Below, piece by piece: positions 33,722-44,057 of a stretch of DNA of 64,000 bases. Within the stretch, counting starts at the first letter, position 1. Each line of letters opens with the position of its first letter. The notes beneath the pieces are model-generated. The model was not told the DNA's origin. It worked only from the letters and a program-made list of their open reading frames with translations, and searched no databases. Source of the DNA: Akkermansiaceae bacterium. GTDB lineage: Bacteria > Verrucomicrobiota > Verrucomicrobiia > Verrucomicrobiales > Akkermansiaceae. The position numbers and the translations under genes are program-made. The stretch is from contig CAIZNN010000181.1 in the NCBI GenBank assembly GCA_903934285.1, positions 1 through 64,000 of the forward strand. The letters are read 5' to 3'.

Positions 33722-34573
33722 TCATGGCGTCTCGCCAGAAAATTTCAGAAGCCGGCACATGGCTTCCAGAAATGCACCGCAGGCGTGGGCGAGTTGTGCG
33801 ATGAATGTTCTGAGCGGGATTTCCCGCCGCAACAACAATTTCCCGAGGTGGCCGACATTAAGGGATAACATGCGCATGTTCCGCGCGAAATTCACTGGCG
33901 GCAATCTGGCTTTGAGCATCTTGGCGGCAATTTGGTTTTCGAACCAGCCCTTGCGGAACATGTGGCAAAGACTCCCCTGGTTCCGGTAGAAGCACAGGGC
34001 GCCGTGCACGAGCGCCGCGCGGTGACCGCCCTCAAGCGCCCATAGAAACCACACCAAGTCTTCGGCCGTGATCAGACTTTCGTCGAACGGGCACTGTTCC
34101 CACAGGGATTTTCGATAGAGTGCCAGTCCGTTGCCTCCGTTGCGGAAGCGTCCGGCGTTCCAATCGTCCATGCCGCCGAATTCCACCTCTTGGGAGATTC
34201 GTGCGGGCTCACGCAGACAGGTGAGGCCGTAAGCGACGGCGAGGGCAGGCCCCGCTGCGGCGGCCACCTCCCGCAGTCGCTCCAGAAGTCCGCTCTGAAC
34301 AGGGATACAGTGCGAGCTGATAACAAGCACCCAGGGGTTGCGGGCAATGAGAAAGCCTTCGTTGAGGGTGCGGCTGTAGTTGAACGGCGGAGCCGATCCA
34401 ATGATCCGGGCGTGGTGCTTCCCGGCGATTTCGAGCGTGGCGTCACACGATCCCGAGTCAACAACGATGATTTCGTCCTCCGCGCCAAGTGCCAACCGCG
34501 ATAGAACCTCGTCGATGGTTCGCGCCGAATTGAAGGTCCGGATCACGATGGAAATCGGGGGAGTTCGGGTCAT
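33722..34573 (-). CDS. GT2 family glycosyltransferase
   Basis: GT-A transferase of 283 aa. It begins TRTPPISIVIRTFNSARTIDEVL and has EIIVVDSGSCDATLEIA. The usual DXD position reads VLVISSHCIPVQSGLL, where the metal-binding acidic residues are replaced by SSHC, a known variation in the rhamnosyltransferase-like GT2 subgroup. The acceptor segment has GGNGLALYRKSLWEQCPFDESLITAEDLVWFLWAL, with the conserved ED pair. C-terminal basic/hydrophobic helices follow. Donor and acceptor are unknown. Confidence 0.87.
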   Translation of the reverse strand: MTRTPPISIVIRTFNSARTIDEVLSRLALGAEDEIIVVDSGSCDATLEIAGKHHARIIGSAPPFNYSRTLNEGFLIARNPWVLVISSHCIPVQSGLLERLREVAAAAGPALAVAYGLTCLREPARISQEVEFGGMDDWNAGRFRNGGNGLALYRKSLWEQCPFDESLITAEDLVWFLWALEGGHRAALVHGALCFYRNQGSLCHMFRKGWFENQIAAKMLKARLPPVNFARNMRMLSLNVGHLGKLLLRREIPLRTFIAQLAHACGAFLEAMCRLLKFSGETP

Positions 34574-34609
34574 TTTGGCAGGCTTGAAAAGATGGGCAGG
34601 CGCGCCGAT

Positions 34610-35458
34610 TCACCATGCATATAACATGACGGGACGTGGCACCGGGCTGCCCCGCAAGGTGGCGGCCGATGCCGGGACATTGCGATACCCGAGGCCGCAC
34701 AGCAGCGAACTTATGGCCGCATGGTCCCAAGCAAAATGGTAGGTAGTGATGGCGAGCTTGGGATGACAGGTGCTGCACAAGCTCGTCGCACCGCGCAGGG
34801 CTTCATACTCGGAACCTTCCAAATCCATTTTGATTAGCGTCGGCTTGTCGCCCCCCTCGCACAGTTGGTCGATGGTTGTGAGCTTTACCCGTTGGAGACT
34901 ATCAGTCTGGAAATGGCCACTGAAGGCGTCACGGTCGTCGGCCGCAAATCCGGCCTCCCCTGAGAGCGAAGAAAGAGCCGCTGGCACGATCACCACACGC
35001 CCCTCGCCAATCTCCGCTTCGAAGGTGGCATGGAGACATTGAACCATGAGTTGCGACGGTTCGACACAAATGACTTTGCGCGCACCGGCGTCAAGGGCGA
35101 GGCGGGTGAAGAATCCTTCACAGGCGCCGCAGTCGAGAACTACGTCTGCCGAATCGATTTGAATACCATGTCGCAAGTAGTAGTGGGCGTTGCGGCGATG
35201 CGGCCAAAAGACCACCAGATATTCACTCCAGAGCTCCGGGCTGCCGGTCATCATGCGGGGAAACCAGAACTCGTGCTTCCCGGCAAAGCAAAGCAAATGG
35301 ATGGAACCCCTGGTCTCGAGCACTTCAATGTCCTGGACTGGCGGACGGATTCGCCAGGTGCCGGGATGCATGACCTGGGCAATCGAATGCCATGGGCAAA
35401 GCGGTGCGTTGCCGCTCAGCTTGGCGGTTATGGGTGCTAGTCGATGGTGCCAACTCAT
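34610..35458 (-). CDS. FkbM family methyltransferase
   Basis: SAM-dependent O-methyltransferase of 282 aa, with the ATG at 35458 (MSWHHRLAPITAKLSG). Motif I is VVLDCGACEGFFTRLALDAGA (about residues 100-120), then VICVEPSQLMVQCL. The FkbM signature VKLTTIDQLCEGGDKPTLIKMDLEGSEYEALRGA lies about residues 180-213. The Cys in DCGACEG replaces the more usual DIGANxG form. C-terminus: KLAITTYHFAWDHAAIS. It is between a GT2 gene and the flippase gene. The substrate is unknown. Confidence 0.88.
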   Translation of the reverse strand: MSWHHRLAPITAKLSGNAPLCPWHSIAQVMHPGTWRIRPPVQDIEVLETRGSIHLLCFAGKHEFWFPRMMTGSPELWSEYLVVFWPHRRNAHYYLRHGIQIDSADVVLDCGACEGFFTRLALDAGARKVICVEPSQLMVQCLHATFEAEIGEGRVVIVPAALSSLSGEAGFAADDRDAFSGHFQTDSLQRVKLTTIDQLCEGGDKPTLIKMDLEGSEYEALRGATSLCSTCHPKLAITTYHFAWDHAAISSLLCGLGYRNVPASAATLRGSPVPRPVMLYAW

Positions 35459-35491
35459 GGGTGGAAAAATGGAAAACCTTGAAAGCTGCAA

Positions 35492-37012
35492 TCAACCGAA
35501 GCGTGGCAGGCGGGCTTGAATTCTCTCCAGGGCCTGCCGCAGGCGATGGCTTGGAGGAAGGCGCACGGCTAGCCCGCGGATGGTCAGGACCGAGGCGACA
35601 AGTCCAAGCGCGAGTTCGACTCCGCTAGCCCAGAGGTTCGATGCGACGGCAGCCACGGCAAAGGCAATACCAACTCCCAGTGCCGAGACCAGCACCAAGC
35701 GGTTGACCTCGGAAGACCAGCGAAAGCCGGTTAAGTAGCGGCAATAGACCAGCATGCTGCCGGTGTAGATGGCATAGAGGGTGGGGAGGGCAAGGCTGAC
35801 GCCGATGAGTCCGTAATGGTGGAAGAATCCGATAACGAGGCCCATGTGCAAACCATTGAACAACGTCTGAGTGACGATGAAGGCACGGGAGGCTCCCTTG
35901 GCCATCTGGATGTAGCCTAACGGCCAGGAGGCGATCTGGCCGAAAATCCCGAGCACAAACCACGGCAGCAAGTCACTGCCCACGACGAATTGCCGGGTGT
36001 AGAAAATCTCCATCAGCCAGGGAGCGAGGGCTAAGGTGAACAAAAGACCAGGCATGGCAAGCAGGACTCCGATTTCAGTTTGCTCATTGACCAGCCGGTT
36101 GATTTCGGCGGGGTCGTCGGCCACGGCGGTGAGCCGCGGGAAGAAATCGGTGCCCATGGCAGCAAGGATAAAACCGGCGAACAATCCCGAAAGCGCCCAA
36201 GCCGCCTGATAGATCCCGCCGGCCTCGAGTCCCAGGTTGCTGACGATCAAGGCGCGGGTGGCCAAGGCCACGGCACCAGTGATCACCGCGTTCCACATGA
36301 AAGCCACGCCCAGCAATACCATCTGACGGGAGCCGCGCAGGGTATCCGTCCAACTCACGATGACGGGTGAGTGCACGATGCGGTGACTGAACCACCAGGC
36401 GACACCCCATTGAATGGCGGCCCCGAGAATGAGGGACGGAACTATGCCGGCTTGGCCAAGCCAGGCGTAGAGGGCGATTGAAAGCAGGGCGCTGAGCCCC
36501 GTCGAAACCACCTGGAGCCGTGCCAGATCCCCGATGCGTCTGCGCCCCTGGAGAATGGCCAATTGCCCTCCGGCGACCGCCGAAAACACCAAAGACGCAC
36601 CGAGGATGACCACAGCCCATGCGTGCTCGGATGATTCAAACGTGAAATGACACAACGGATAGGCAAAGGTGGCAGTGAGCAACCAGCCAAGCAGGCCAGT
36701 GAGCCAACTGACCCGTTTGAGGATTCTGACGGCTCGGGACAAGCGCTCCGGATCGTTGGCACGGTCAGCGTCGGCGATTTCGCGCACACCGCTGGTGGGA
36801 ATGCCAAGACTCGAGATAGTGGAGACAAAGGCGGTGATTGATTGATAGATGCTTAATGTGCCTATCCCTGACGGCCCGAGCAGAATCGCGACCACCTTGG
36901 TACGGGCAATCAGCATCAGATAAACGAGTCCTTGCGCCCCGCCGAGGATCGCCGATGAGCGCAGGATTTGCCCGTAACTAGCCGGTTTTGATTTGCACTG
37001 ATGGGTTTGCAC
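35492..37012 (-). CDS. Wzx-type oligosaccharide flippase (MOP superfamily)
   Basis: Predicted to flip lipid-linked repeat units across the inner membrane. The product of about 506 aa has 12-14 hydrophobic segments, from YGQILRSSAILGGAQGLVYLML to the C-terminal region ending LRQALERIQARLPRFG. The N-terminal half has KVVAILLGPSGIGTLSIYQS and LGIPTSGVREIADADRAND, typical of O-antigen translocases. The proposed GTG at 37012 avoids overlap with the upstream gene; an in-frame start at 37180 would add 56 residues of non-membrane, Cys/Pro-rich sequence. It is the only flippase candidate in the window. Confidence 0.87.
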   Translation of the reverse strand: MQTHQCKSKPASYGQILRSSAILGGAQGLVYLMLIARTKVVAILLGPSGIGTLSIYQSITAFVSTISSLGIPTSGVREIADADRANDPERLSRAVRILKRVSWLTGLLGWLLTATFAYPLCHFTFESSEHAWAVVILGASLVFSAVAGGQLAILQGRRRIGDLARLQVVSTGLSALLSIALYAWLGQAGIVPSLILGAAIQWGVAWWFSHRIVHSPVIVSWTDTLRGSRQMVLLGVAFMWNAVITGAVALATRALIVSNLGLEAGGIYQAAWALSGLFAGFILAAMGTDFFPRLTAVADDPAEINRLVNEQTEIGVLLAMPGLLFTLALAPWLMEIFYTRQFVVGSDLLPWFVLGIFGQIASWPLGYIQMAKGASRAFIVTQTLFNGLHMGLVIGFFHHYGLIGVSLALPTLYAIYTGSMLVYCRYLTGFRWSSEVNRLVLVSALGVGIAFAVAAVASNLWASGVELALGLVASVLTIRGLAVRLPPSHRLRQALERIQARLPRFG

Positions 37013-37103
37013 CTGTTGTTTTTGAGTAGGACAGCGAGCGGGTGGATAACCGGGGACGGCGGGCAGGCGAGAGAATCTCAATCCGGTTCCATGTCCCGCG
37101 CCC

Positions 37104-38654
37104 TCAGCGGTTAGGCAGGGCGGATGGCGCGAGCATTGGGCGGGTGCGCAGGACATAGGGGACCCTGCGCGCCAGCACATAGGCAGGGAGCGGGAGATTG
37201 TTTTGCAGCAAGCGGATCATGCCCGAGCCGATCAGGAAGACAGTTGCCGCATCCTTGAACGTGCCGAAGATGAAGGTGAAAAAGATTGGATATGCGATGA
37301 GGGGGATGCCGACAAACAAGGCGAGAGGAAACCACTCGGAGTTTCTGCAACGCTTGATTTGGCGATGGGCGTGGACCGCGAGTCGGATTTGGGCGAGCAG
37401 CAAGCACAACAGGCCGATATAGCCGATGGTGCGAATGGTTTGCACCGGGCCGCTGTGATAGTCGCCGCTCTTAAGAATGTTCTCGCGGTGGGCGTCGAAG
37501 CCAGACACGCCGGCGCGGGTGTTTTGCTGGGCGGATTGCTGGGCGGTGAATTCCGATGCTTTGAAGCCGAGACCATCGCCCAACCACTTGTTATCAATCC
37601 AGCGCTCGGTCATGAGCACCTCGCGCCACACTTCGAACCGCCACTCGTTAGAGCCTGTGGCATCCTTGCGGTAGCGTTGTTCCCAGGTACCGGGCAGGAA
37701 CGTCAGCGAGCGCTGGATATTCGGCGGCAGCGGAGCATAGATATTGACCACGGCGAGCATGGCCACGCCCATGACCAAGCCAAAGATCGAGATGACCACC
37801 CCGGCAAATCCGCTGCGATAGGCAATCCCGAGGCCAAAGGTGATGCCAATTGCCACCACCGAGTTTCTGAAGCCGCTCATCATGGCCGCAACAATGGCGA
37901 GCAGGATGAGCGCGCCCCACAGCGGACGCACGCATGCGCGCAGCGGTGATATATAGGATGAAACCCACAGCGCCAAATTGCTACTAAAAGCACTCAAAAA
38001 ACTGATGCGCGTGGCCGCTCCCGTATCGATGATCTCGTTGCTGACCTGGTCGGCGCGCAGATAGACTGCTCCGGTATAGTATCCAACGGCCGGGACAAGC
38101 ACGCCAACCAGCGAGACCGCCAAATTCATCAGGCCACCCACAATCGACAAGCGCAGGATCCATTTCAACTCGCCGGCTGGGACCTTCAAGCCCCCAAGAA
38201 GGAGACCGCTGGCCAGGCAGATGACATAGATGACGTAGGGTTTCCCGCCCACACTGCTGCCTCTGAAGATGTTCAGCCCGACGGGATTGCGCACATACAC
38301 CTGCAGCACGAACAACGTTAGAAGCAGGATCCAGAGCTCCAATTCGGTCCAGGCCAGCCTGAGCGGGAGTTTGCGCATCAGGAAGAGGGGAACACAAAAT
38401 CCGAGAACCAGGAATTGGCCCAGCAGACCGCTGTCCGGTTGGCCGGGCAGGCGCAAGCCGATGCCCAAGGCGAACATGAAAGGAATGAGCAACCAGATTT
38501 TGCGGCCAAGAGAGATACTGGCGATAAACACCGCGCTCCCAAGCACCCAGGCGATGGTTTCGAATTGGGCGCTGGCGGCGGATATGCCCAGGTAAAGCGC
38601 CACAAACGTCGCAAGAATGCCGATGATTATGAATTTGATTTTGTTGGAGTCCAT
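37104..38654 (-). CDS. O-antigen polymerase-like (Wzy-like) membrane protein
   Basis: Predicted repeat-unit polymerase. The ATG at 38654 gives MDSNKIKFIIIGILATFVALYLG and 516 aa with around 11-12 hydrophobic segments. The large periplasmic-type loop between late segments (about residues 340-425) has WRFEVWREVLMTERW, KWLGDGLGFKASEF and the HSGPVQTIRTIGYIG segment, in the place of the Wzy_C-type HNxxL/G motif. The pairing with Wzx immediately downstream supports a Wzy role. Sequence divergence of Wzy proteins makes this assignment moderate. The N-terminus is preceded by the REP-like inverted repeat region. Confidence 0.75.
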   Translation of the reverse strand: MDSNKIKFIIIGILATFVALYLGISAASAQFETIAWVLGSAVFIASISLGRKIWLLIPFMFALGIGLRLPGQPDSGLLGQFLVLGFCVPLFLMRKLPLRLAWTELELWILLLTLFVLQVYVRNPVGLNIFRGSSVGGKPYVIYVICLASGLLLGGLKVPAGELKWILRLSIVGGLMNLAVSLVGVLVPAVGYYTGAVYLRADQVSNEIIDTGAATRISFLSAFSSNLALWVSSYISPLRACVRPLWGALILLAIVAAMMSGFRNSVVAIGITFGLGIAYRSGFAGVVISIFGLVMGVAMLAVVNIYAPLPPNIQRSLTFLPGTWEQRYRKDATGSNEWRFEVWREVLMTERWIDNKWLGDGLGFKASEFTAQQSAQQNTRAGVSGFDAHRENILKSGDYHSGPVQTIRTIGYIGLLCLLLAQIRLAVHAHRQIKRCRNSEWFPLALFVGIPLIAYPIFFTFIFGTFKDAATVFLIGSGMIRLLQNNLPLPAYVLARRVPYVLRTRPMLAPSALPNR

Positions 38655-38732
38655 AAGCGAAGGAGAGGTCGGAGAGAGGGCTCGATGCGCGCGCCGTGTC
38701 AGTATAGCACAGGGTTTGGCAGCGGACGGCTC

Positions 38733-38775
38733 CGGGCAGGATGCCCGGGCCACCGTGGCGCGGGCATCCTGCCCG
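38733..38775. repeat. Large perfect inverted repeat built from REP-like hairpins
   Basis: CGGGCAGGATGCCCG (38733-38747) and CGGGCATCCTGCCCG (38761-38775) are exact reverse complements. Each arm is itself a 6-bp hairpin, and the 13-nt spacer contains GCCACCGTGGC, also a palindrome. It lies in the 209-bp gap between two membrane-protein genes and shares GGCATCCTGCC with 12307-12323. No U-tract follows. Confidence 0.85.
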
Positions 38776-38863
38776 CCGCCATTCTTGCTGTCCTTTGCCG
38801 CGCCGACAAAACTGACAGCATTAGGCGCGACGTGCCCATGCTGATTGGCTCACTGCACCACAG

Positions 38864-41173
38864 CTAGAGACGGGACTGCCGCCGGCTGAAACGAGCCACA
38901 GCGCACAGGCACAGCCACGCCAGGACGGCTCCACTCGATGCGCATGCCAGCCCGGCAGAACGCGGGAAGAAGCGGACTTCGATCCGCCGGGCATCCTTCG
39001 GCACGGAATTGATCCAACAGGCGGCGTCTGAGCCCTGGTGACAAGGTTGCCATTCCTGATTTGCCACTCGCCAGCGCCAGCCTTCGTGCCAATTCTGGGC
39101 GAGGCGAATCCAAGTGTGGTCCGGCGGCACGGCGAAGGCCCAGCGGTTCATGGTGTGCAACTCCGGCTTGAGGGGGATTGCCGTCGTGAGGGCGGCCACG
39201 ATGTCCTGCGGCTGCAGCGGAACCGACCCGCTTCCCGCCACAATGGGAGCAGGCACCTGGGGATTGGTCCTAACCAGAAAACCGCCCACTTCCGCCGCCA
39301 CTGGCCAACCGCCAGTGCCTTCGACTTCGCCTGTATTTGCCGGCTGCACCAAGACGCCCACGCCCGCCAAGAGCAAGCCAATCTCAGGTGCTTGCCGCCC
39401 AAGAATGTTGAGACTGGATTGGTATTGGATGCTTTCGTAGGCATCCACCGAAGCAATGGCATAGCTTGAGAGCAAATTGGGGGGCGCGAAGAGATTGACG
39501 AAACGCGCCTTTGGCACCGTCTGCAGGACCCGATGGGGGCCTGCCAGGGCGCGCACTTTGGCGATCGCGGGATGCTCCGCCAGAAGCTCGCCGGGGTTGG
39601 AAAACGTGCTCCATGTCTGGAACAAGGTGCACAACTCAAGCGACGTGGCTCCAAGCACCGCCACATGCCCCCATCTAACCGCCACCGCATTGCGGCGGGT
39701 CGAGAGGATCAGGCCGGCAGTTCCCACGACCAGCAACCCGTAGACCCATGCCGTCCGCGGGTGCAACAACGAGAACCGGGCCGTCCAATTGCGGGCTCGT
39801 TGTTCGATCCATGCCTTATCCTCCCCGAAATTCGAATCCGTGCTGGCTGCCAGCGCTGCCGTGACGACGCGCTGCTCGATGGGAGTCCTGATTTTGGCCG
39901 GAAGACCGGCACCTATCAACAAGACCATCCCCAATACCACAACCGCCAGCGTCATCCACCGAGCCAGTCGCGCCGGCGCCACCATCGGCAGGCACGCGAG
40001 CAATTCCGCCGCCATCCACGACCCGCCAAGCAGAAACAGCAGCTGCACGCGATGGTACAGTGGCCCAACCAGGGGGGTGAGCGGAATGAGCAAACCCGCG
40101 AGTATGAGCCACTTGGCCTGACGCGGCATGCCTTTGCAAAAAACTCCCAGAAGGGCCAGCACCATCGGGATGGTGCCGAGGTAGGCAAGATCCATAAAGG
40201 CGGATTTGAGCAACCGCCAGCCATCGATGGTTTGCGGGTCGCCCAGCAGCCAAGGCCAAACTTGTGCCGGGATTGCCACAAGGTTGAAAAATGGCTGGCT
40301 GATTCCTTGCGGGTAGCCCAGGCCCCCACGGGTGTGACCAATCGCAAGATTGGAAAAATAGGCTACAACCTCCGGCACAATCGTGAAGGCCGCCATCCCC
40401 ATCGCCAGGAGCAAGGCGACACCCCAGCCTGCGACCACCCGCCATTGCTTGTGCGCTGATGTCACACTCGGAATCGCCCCAGCCAAAATGCAGCCGCAGG
40501 CCAGCACGATGAAGACCATATGCTGGAGCGATGCCCCGAGCAGCGCCAGGGACAGAAAACCGGGTAGCAGCATCTGCCGCACACTCGGATTCTTCCACGA
40601 CCACCCACCAGCTGCGGACCAAAGCACCCAAGGCATCCAACAGAACGAGCTGAGCGCCCAGCGATGGTAGATCCAAATCACGAACTGGCTGTTAGTCATG
40701 TAGGCCACCGCGCCAATGATGCAGGCCATCCATGGCAGGCTCCTGCTGCGCAGAAACACCAGCATGCCAAAGCCGGCGATCAGAAATTCGGCAAAGATCC
40801 CCACATTCCACGCCTCCGTGAAGGGCAGAAAGCGATGCAATTGCATCGTCCATGACCCCGGCAGAGCCATGGTGTTTGCGGCTAGACTTGAGCCGCCCAT
40901 GGTGTAGGGGTTCCAGCCGATGTAGCCATCCTCGCGCAACGAGCGCGCCGCATGAATTCGATAGGGCAGGTATTGGGTGACCGCGTCTATGCCATAGTGA
41001 TTGTGTGGCTTGGCACCAGCGGCGGTGTCCTTCCACGGCGCCAGCAGCTGCGTCGTGATATCCAAGGGCGCCAGCAGCTTGCCCCCGAACAACGCCGGCC
41101 AAAACAGCGCTGTGGCGAATGCCAACAACGCCAGGGAGGCGCCAATTGCAGGGAGTTTCCGCGTTGATATCAT
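38864..41173 (-). CDS. Large YfhO-like membrane protein
   Basis: Polytopic protein of 769 aa resembling the YfhO/GT-C-like family (lipoteichoic-acid and protein glycosylation in other bacteria). It begins MISTRKLPAIGASLALLAFATALFWPALFGGKLLAPLDITTQLLAPW. The first extracytoplasmic loop has DAVTQYLPYRIHAARSLREDGYIGWNPYTMGGSSL (about residues 63-97), where acidic residues after the first membrane segment are typical of GT-C enzymes. About 13 membrane segments follow, then a soluble C-terminal region (about 510-745), and a last hydrophobic helix. It would use a polyprenyl-linked sugar, perhaps made by one of the nearby DPM-like GT2s. Confidence 0.75.
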   Translation of the reverse strand: MISTRKLPAIGASLALLAFATALFWPALFGGKLLAPLDITTQLLAPWKDTAAGAKPHNHYGIDAVTQYLPYRIHAARSLREDGYIGWNPYTMGGSSLAANTMALPGSWTMQLHRFLPFTEAWNVGIFAEFLIAGFGMLVFLRSRSLPWMACIIGAVAYMTNSQFVIWIYHRWALSSFCWMPWVLWSAAGGWSWKNPSVRQMLLPGFLSLALLGASLQHMVFIVLACGCILAGAIPSVTSAHKQWRVVAGWGVALLLAMGMAAFTIVPEVVAYFSNLAIGHTRGGLGYPQGISQPFFNLVAIPAQVWPWLLGDPQTIDGWRLLKSAFMDLAYLGTIPMVLALLGVFCKGMPRQAKWLILAGLLIPLTPLVGPLYHRVQLLFLLGGSWMAAELLACLPMVAPARLARWMTLAVVVLGMVLLIGAGLPAKIRTPIEQRVVTAALAASTDSNFGEDKAWIEQRARNWTARFSLLHPRTAWVYGLLVVGTAGLILSTRRNAVAVRWGHVAVLGATSLELCTLFQTWSTFSNPGELLAEHPAIAKVRALAGPHRVLQTVPKARFVNLFAPPNLLSSYAIASVDAYESIQYQSSLNILGRQAPEIGLLLAGVGVLVQPANTGEVEGTGGWPVAAEVGGFLVRTNPQVPAPIVAGSGSVPLQPQDIVAALTTAIPLKPELHTMNRWAFAVPPDHTWIRLAQNWHEGWRWRVANQEWQPCHQGSDAACWINSVPKDARRIEVRFFPRSAGLACASSGAVLAWLCLCAVARFSRRQSRL

Positions 41174-41208
41174 AATGTTGCTTGTGGCCTAACCGAGTGA
41201 CGAAGAAC

Positions 41209-41314
41209 AGGCGCGACCCTTGGAACCCTTGCAACCGGCAGCGTGTCGTCGTCAGGTTAAAATCCTCGTCTTGCGTCTTGGGTCTTGTCGTCTTGGGTCT
41301 GGAGCGGGCCCTCG
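41209..41314 (+). repeat. Intercistronic heptamer repeat, copy C
   Basis: CCCTTGGAACCCTTGCAACCGG, then GTGTCGTCGTCAGGTTAAAATCC, then GTCTTGC, GTCTTGG, GTCTTGTC, GTCTTGG heptamers and GTCTGGAGCGGGCCCTCGC. The order is the same as in copy A. It fills the gap between a GT2 stop and the YfhO-like start. Confidence 0.7.
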
Positions 41315-42025
41315 CTAGTGGAAGCGGTACTTCACAATGCACCAGATCGCCCGCACCCCGTCCCGCCAGCCGATTTTCTTGCCGTCTTCGTAGGTCCGGC
41401 CATAATAGGAAATGGAAACCTCATAGATCGGCACCCTGAGCTTGGCCACTTTCGCGGTGATTTCCGGCTCGAAGCCGAAGCGGTTTTCCTGAATGGTGAT
41501 TTGGCGCAGAATGTCCCGGCGGAAAACCTTGTAGCAAGTTTCCATGTCGGTGAGATTGAGGTTGGTGAACATGTTCGAGAGCAAGGTCAGGAACTTGTTG
41601 CCGAGGTAATGCCAGAAGTAAAGCACCCGATGCATGCCGGAGCCCAGGAAGCGCGAGCCAAACACCACATCCGCCCGTCCGATGAGAATGGGCACCAGGA
41701 GGTTGGGATATTCGTCCGGATCGTATTCCAGATCGGCGTCCTGGATGATCACGATCGCCGCATTGACTTTCTCGAACCCGGTGCGCAACGCGGCGCCCTT
41801 GCCTTGATTCACCTCGTGGCTGAAGATGCGCACGCGCGGATCCGATTTGGCAAGCTCCTGCATGCACTGCCACGTGCCGTCTTGCGAGCAATCGTTGACC
41901 ATCACCAATTCACCCACCTCGGGGCGCGCCAGGACGCGCCGGACAATGAGATGAATGGTCTTTTCCTCGTTGTAAACGGGCATGACCACGCCGAGACAAG
42001 CGTTTGGAATTTCAATGGGGTGCAT
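41315..42025 (-). CDS. GT2 glycosyltransferase, dolichyl/polyprenyl-phosphate mannose synthase-like
   Basis: GT-A transferase of 236 aa, soluble DPM1-like form without C-terminal membrane segments. Motifs: [76 protein letters not shown] (DAD metal site near residue 95), FGSRFLG and [14 protein letters not shown]. It ends [31 protein letters not shown], as in polyprenyl-phosphate glucosyl/mannosyl synthases. It would make a polyprenyl-phosphate sugar for the neighbouring membrane GT-C-like proteins. Confidence 0.92.
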   Translation of the reverse strand: MHPIEIPNACLGVVMPVYNEEKTIHLIVRRVLARPEVGELVMVNDCSQDGTWQCMQELAKSDPRVRIFSHEVNQGKGAALRTGFEKVNAAIVIIQDADLEYDPDEYPNLLVPILIGRADVVFGSRFLGSGMHRVLYFWHYLGNKFLTLLSNMFTNLNLTDMETCYKVFRRDILRQITIQENRFGFEPEITAKVAKLRVPIYEVSISYYGRTYEDGKKIGWRDGVRAIWCIVKYRFH

Positions 42026-42059
42026 GTGGGGAGGGGGCTGAAAACCGGAACTGGCGCTC

Positions 42060-44021
42060 TTATCGGGTGGCTTCCACGCCTGCGGCAGCAGGACCTAGCA
42101 GATACCACGGATGCAGGCCGCCGGCCCCATCCGCCTCGAGTCGGGTCGAGCGTTCGAACGTAAAGCGGATTGCCTTGCGCTGATGTTTCATCCACTCATC
42201 GAGCGATTGGCCGTACCGTTGGCGGATGCCCTCATCGGTCACCACAACATAATCCGGAATGGTGGCGCCGCAGCCCGATCCCTGGCACGGCAGCCCGAGC
42301 TCGCAAACGGTCCGGCTCCCCAGTGGCTTCCATAAACCATAGCTCGTATCCCTGAACGCCCCGGCATAGCCAATGACCGCTTCTCCTGGCGGCAGATGCT
42401 CGCGCATCGGCTTCAAATCGTCGCGCAAACTCTGCCACAGTTCATATTTTTTCACGATTCCGGCAATCGTCCCGGACAGGCCTCCCACCGTCTGGCACTT
42501 CTCCAGCAAGCCCAGGGGCAGCAACGGCCGCGCGGGAGTCAGGATTATGATAGGGACGACGCTCAGCATGGCAAAAAGCGCCAGTGGCGGTGCCGCCGGC
42601 GAATGGAGGAATGCCTGGAACGGCCGGATTCTTGAAAAGCCGAACAACAGCAGCGGAATGTACGGTGATGCATTGCGCGCCGACTGGCCGCTGCCGAGTT
42701 GGGAGAGCAGGACCAACCAAGCGAAGATGCCACAGCCTATCACCGCCGTTTGCCACCATGAGGGCGCCGTGACCCGGCCGCTCTTCCTAACGAACCATCC
42801 CAGCAGGGTGCCGCCCAGCAGAAAACATCCGATCGAAAACCCCGGGCCGGCACCGCCCTCGTAGACCATATCCCCCAGCCCCACCCCGTGGAACATCCGG
42901 TGGGATTGCTTCAGCCATTCCATCAGTGGCGCGGCGATCAACTCGAGCTGCTGGATCGCGCCATTGACCGCAGCGGTTCCCACCATGACTGGCGGGTGGC
43001 ACAGATCGTTGCCAGCTAGCAGAAGATTTGCCAGCAGCGCCGCCACCGGATTGCCGGTTCGAAATCCCCATTGGTCCGTCGGGTCGCCGGTCCAACTGCC
43101 GGTGTGAAGGTGACTGAGCACAGCCAGAGGGAGAAACGAAACCAGCACCATCACCACCAAGCCGGCCACAACCGGCCGCTTGCAAAAGCCGGATCGCGCC
43201 GCGGCGACCACCATCAGGACGCCGAGCGGCAACATCAGTGGCAGATTTGACAGCTTGGCCCCAGTCAACAGGCTGGCCGCCAGCCCGGCGAAAAGGCAGG
43301 CAACCGGATCCCGACGGCGGATCGCCACTCCGGCAAACGCCAGGCACGCCACCGTGTACGAGGTGGTATAGCCATCGTTTTGGAGCCCGCTGCTTTGCAA
43401 CACGATGCAGTAAGACGCCGGCACCAGCCACATCCAGAGCAAGAGCGGTCGCCTCGCCAAGCCCAACGCGCGCCCTCCCACATACGTCAGCCCCGGCAGC
43501 AACAAAAATGGCAGGTATGACAGTAAGAACAAAACCCGGTCGGTCTTCGCTAACAACAGCAGCGGAATCATCTGCCACTCAAGACCGCAACTGCTATAAT
43601 CCAAGCGTCCGTCGATTGTCCCGATCCAGTACCACCGGCCCTCCGCCAGCCAGTATAGACATCTTGGCAGCCGGTAAGTGACGGCGTCGAAGCTCCAGGG
43701 AATGTAGAGCAAGGCGGACGCCAGCGACAGCACGGCCAGAAGTTTGAAGGCCAGTGCCAGCCAGCGCCGCTTGCCCTTGCGCCGCCCACCGAAGTTGCGG
43801 CGCCACACCGGACGGGTGCTGCTGGTGTGAAGCCACCAAAGCGTCCCGCCACCTATCAGAAATGGCAACGTCAGAAGATACCCCTTGCCGTGCAATGAGC
43901 CCAGCGCCGAGAGAATCCAGCCGTCTGCCGTCGCCCACGTGCCCCAGATCAACCAGAGACCGGTCAGCCGCAGCACCAACGGCCACTTATAGCAGTCTGT
44001 CGATGTAGGTTCTTTCACCAT
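42060..44021 (-). CDS. Polytopic membrane protein, GT-C-like
   Basis: A 653-aa membrane protein with about 12 hydrophobic segments and a C-terminal soluble region. The first loop after the second or third segment contains [52 protein letters not shown] (about residues 105-156). [13 protein letters not shown] motif before a large loop is typical of GT-C glycosyltransferases such as ArnT-like proteins. The C-terminus (about 560-640) has short motifs [22 protein letters not shown] and [11 protein letters not shown]. No specific family can be named. It is one of four such genes in a row with a DPM-like GT2. Confidence 0.6.
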   Translation of the reverse strand: MVKEPTSTDCYKWPLVLRLTGLWLIWGTWATADGWILSALGSLHGKGYLLTLPFLIGGGTLWWLHTSSTRPVWRRNFGGRRKGKRRWLALAFKLLAVLSLASALLYIPWSFDAVTYRLPRCLYWLAEGRWYWIGTIDGRLDYSSCGLEWQMIPLLLLAKTDRVLFLLSYLPFLLLPGLTYVGGRALGLARRPLLLWMWLVPASYCIVLQSSGLQNDGYTTSYTVACLAFAGVAIRRRDPVACLFAGLAASLLTGAKLSNLPLMLPLGVLMVVAAARSGFCKRPVVAGLVVMVLVSFLPLAVLSHLHTGSWTGDPTDQWGFRTGNPVAALLANLLLAGNDLCHPPVMVGTAAVNGAIQQLELIAAPLMEWLKQSHRMFHGVGLGDMVYEGGAGPGFSIGCFLLGGTLLGWFVRKSGRVTAPSWWQTAVIGCGIFAWLVLLSQLGSGQSARNASPYIPLLLFGFSRIRPFQAFLHSPAAPPLALFAMLSVVPIIILTPARPLLPLGLLEKCQTVGGLSGTIAGIVKKYELWQSLRDDLKPMREHLPPGEAVIGYAGAFRDTSYGLWKPLGSRTVCELGLPCQGSGCGATIPDYVVVTDEGIRQRYGQSLDEWMKHQRKAIRFTFERSTRLEADGAGGLHPWYLLGPAAAGVEATR

Positions 44022-44057
44022 GTTGCTTGAATCCGCCGCCCCCTCAAATCAGATAGA

